The notes below the pieces were generated by a model. It was not told where the DNA came from and ran no database searches. It worked only from the letters and a program-made list of their open reading frames with translations. Positions 63,356-64,000 of a DNA stretch of 64,000 nt are shown in pieces. The stretch covers positions 1,488,001 to 1,552,000 of the forward strand of contig OY969794.1 of assembly GCA_963703175.1 (NCBI GenBank), written 5' to 3'. Source of the stretch: VRUE01 sp963703175 (lineage in GTDB: Bacteria; Actinomycetota; Thermoleophilia; Solirubrobacterales; 70-9). The translations under genes were made by a program, and so were the position numbers. Each line of letters starts with the position of its first letter. The first letter of the stretch is position 1.

Positions 63356-64000
63356 GTGCCGATCAATCTCCCCAATCCGGAGCACGACGAAACGCCGCTT
63401 GACCCGGATCTAGCCGTACGGCTAGCGGGCAATCCCGAGCTCGACCCTATTACGCGAGTTCGTTGTGCCCTTGACGCAGGTTTTCGCAACCCCGACTTCA
63501 CTCAGAAGGAGGCTGCCGAGTTGGCCGGTGTGGGCTCGAGGAGGTTGCGCTACTTACTCACTCAAGGGGACACGAATTACCGGCTTGAGATCGATCGACG
63601 GCGGATGGCGTACGCGCAACATCTCCTCCTCACCGAGCCCAAATTCCTCGTATCGGCCGTGGGCAAACTCTCCGGATATCGCAACGCGTCGGCTTTTTGC
63701 AAGCGATTCAAAGAAAAGTTTGGAATGACCCCGGCCGGCATGCGCTCGGGTGTGGCCGGAGGGCCCAAGCGCTCGGGCGGTCCGACGGGCGCTACTAAGA
63801 ACCCGGCTGCAAGAGCAAGGGCGAGAGAGGCCGGAGAACCGGTGCCCTCAACGCGTCGCATTGGGTGGGGCCCAGGGGAGCAGGAGGCGTTCGACGCGGA
63901 ATACGACAACGCGGTTCGGCAAGCGCGCGCCTTTGGCTTGCTGCCCCGCCATGACGACATTTCGATCAGCGAAGCCAGCGCCGTGCGCGGGCAGAAGCGG
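63356..64000 (+). CDS. AraC-type HTH protein, 3' partial
   Basis: 215 codons from GTG 63356, still open at the window edge. The N-terminal half (LAVRLAGNPELDPITRVRCA, then a first HTH KEAAELAGVGSRRLRYLLTQ) leads into an AraC/HTH_18-style second HTH: LVSAVGKLSGYRNASAFCKR, FKEKFGMTPAGMRSG. The remainder is basic and Gly/Ala-rich. No ligand domain precedes the HTH, unlike AraC itself. G+C looks lower than in the neighbouring genes. Target unknown. Confidence 0.75.
   Translation, partial: MPINLPNPEHDETPLDPDLAVRLAGNPELDPITRVRCALDAGFRNPDFTQKEAAELAGVGSRRLRYLLTQGDTNYRLEIDRRRMAYAQHLLLTEPKFLVSAVGKLSGYRNASAFCKRFKEKFGMTPAGMRSGVAGGPKRSGGPTGATKNPAARARAREAGEPVPSTRRIGWGPGEQEAFDAEYDNAVRQARAFGLLPRHDDISISEASAVRGQKR

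Overview
This is a chromosomal window from a high-G+C actinobacterium. The best fit is the Thermoleophilia (Solirubrobacterales and relatives). This is inferred from protein style: a secreted protein built from Ig-like repeats, an acidic disordered protein beginning MGILDDAI, a DUF1800/DUF1501 pair, many GTG and leaderless starts, and tRNA genes without an encoded CCA. No rRNA, CRISPR array, insertion sequence or recombinase gene is seen.

Layout. 0-21.3 kb is mostly small-molecule and envelope functions: an FGE-fold secreted protein, methyltransferases, a cNMP-domain flavoprotein, a DUF6036-like nucleotidyltransferase/XRE pair with a perfect operator palindrome, a DUF1800-DUF1501-cupredoxin operon, a TetR/DUF2867 divergon, a YihY protein preceded by an 18-codon leader ORF, an arsenic cluster (MFS, arsC, an apparent arsM remnant, arsR, divergent aquaporin), a PAP2 phosphatase, and a fluoride-resistance operon (two crcB genes plus a triple DUF190 protein) headed by a fluoride riboswitch.

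21.48-33.85 kb is accessory. Four sequences related to the 3' end of tRNA-Ala(CGC) (intact gene at 33778-33850; copies at 21481, 24348 and 29099) split it into three consecutive cassettes. The first holds the best candidate for an undescribed system: a dihydroorotate-dehydrogenase-like flavoprotein with a C-terminal module, a stand-alone copy of that module, a small membrane protein and a DNA-binding-type protein sharing a divergent promoter. The second holds a truncated TauE/SafE gene, a glyA, two small proteins and a double-winged-helix regulator. The third holds a frameshifted XRE gene and a 1332-residue secreted protein with seven repeats and an SGNH hydrolase domain.

33.9-50.4 kb is core metabolism: tRNA-Ala(TGC), an M19 dipeptidase with an ALO-type oxidase, lipA/lipB, and a long leftward run thiE - membrane protein - lpdA - HCCA-isomerase-like protein - pdhA - pdhB - pdhC. 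Opposite it lie a TPP riboswitch, thiO and a fused thiS-thiG. The cluster therefore combines pyruvate dehydrogenase with the genes for two of its cofactors, lipoate and TPP.

50.43-54.64 kb is a mini-island at tRNA-Lys(TTT). A perfect 46-bp copy of the tRNA 3' half at 54594-54639 closes a 4.1-kb insert carrying a TPR-CHAT protease-like protein and a DUF1778/GNAT toxin-antitoxin pair, again with no integrase.

54.6-64 kb returns to core genes: a P-loop kinase-like protein, a LOG protein, two lipoproteins (one beta-lactamase-like), purH-purN-purF, a TetR/MFS divergon with an operator over the MFS start, and a partial AraC-type regulator running off the right edge. Several long hairpins of REP or terminator type occur between genes, and two are embedded in the coding sequence of the pdhC linker.
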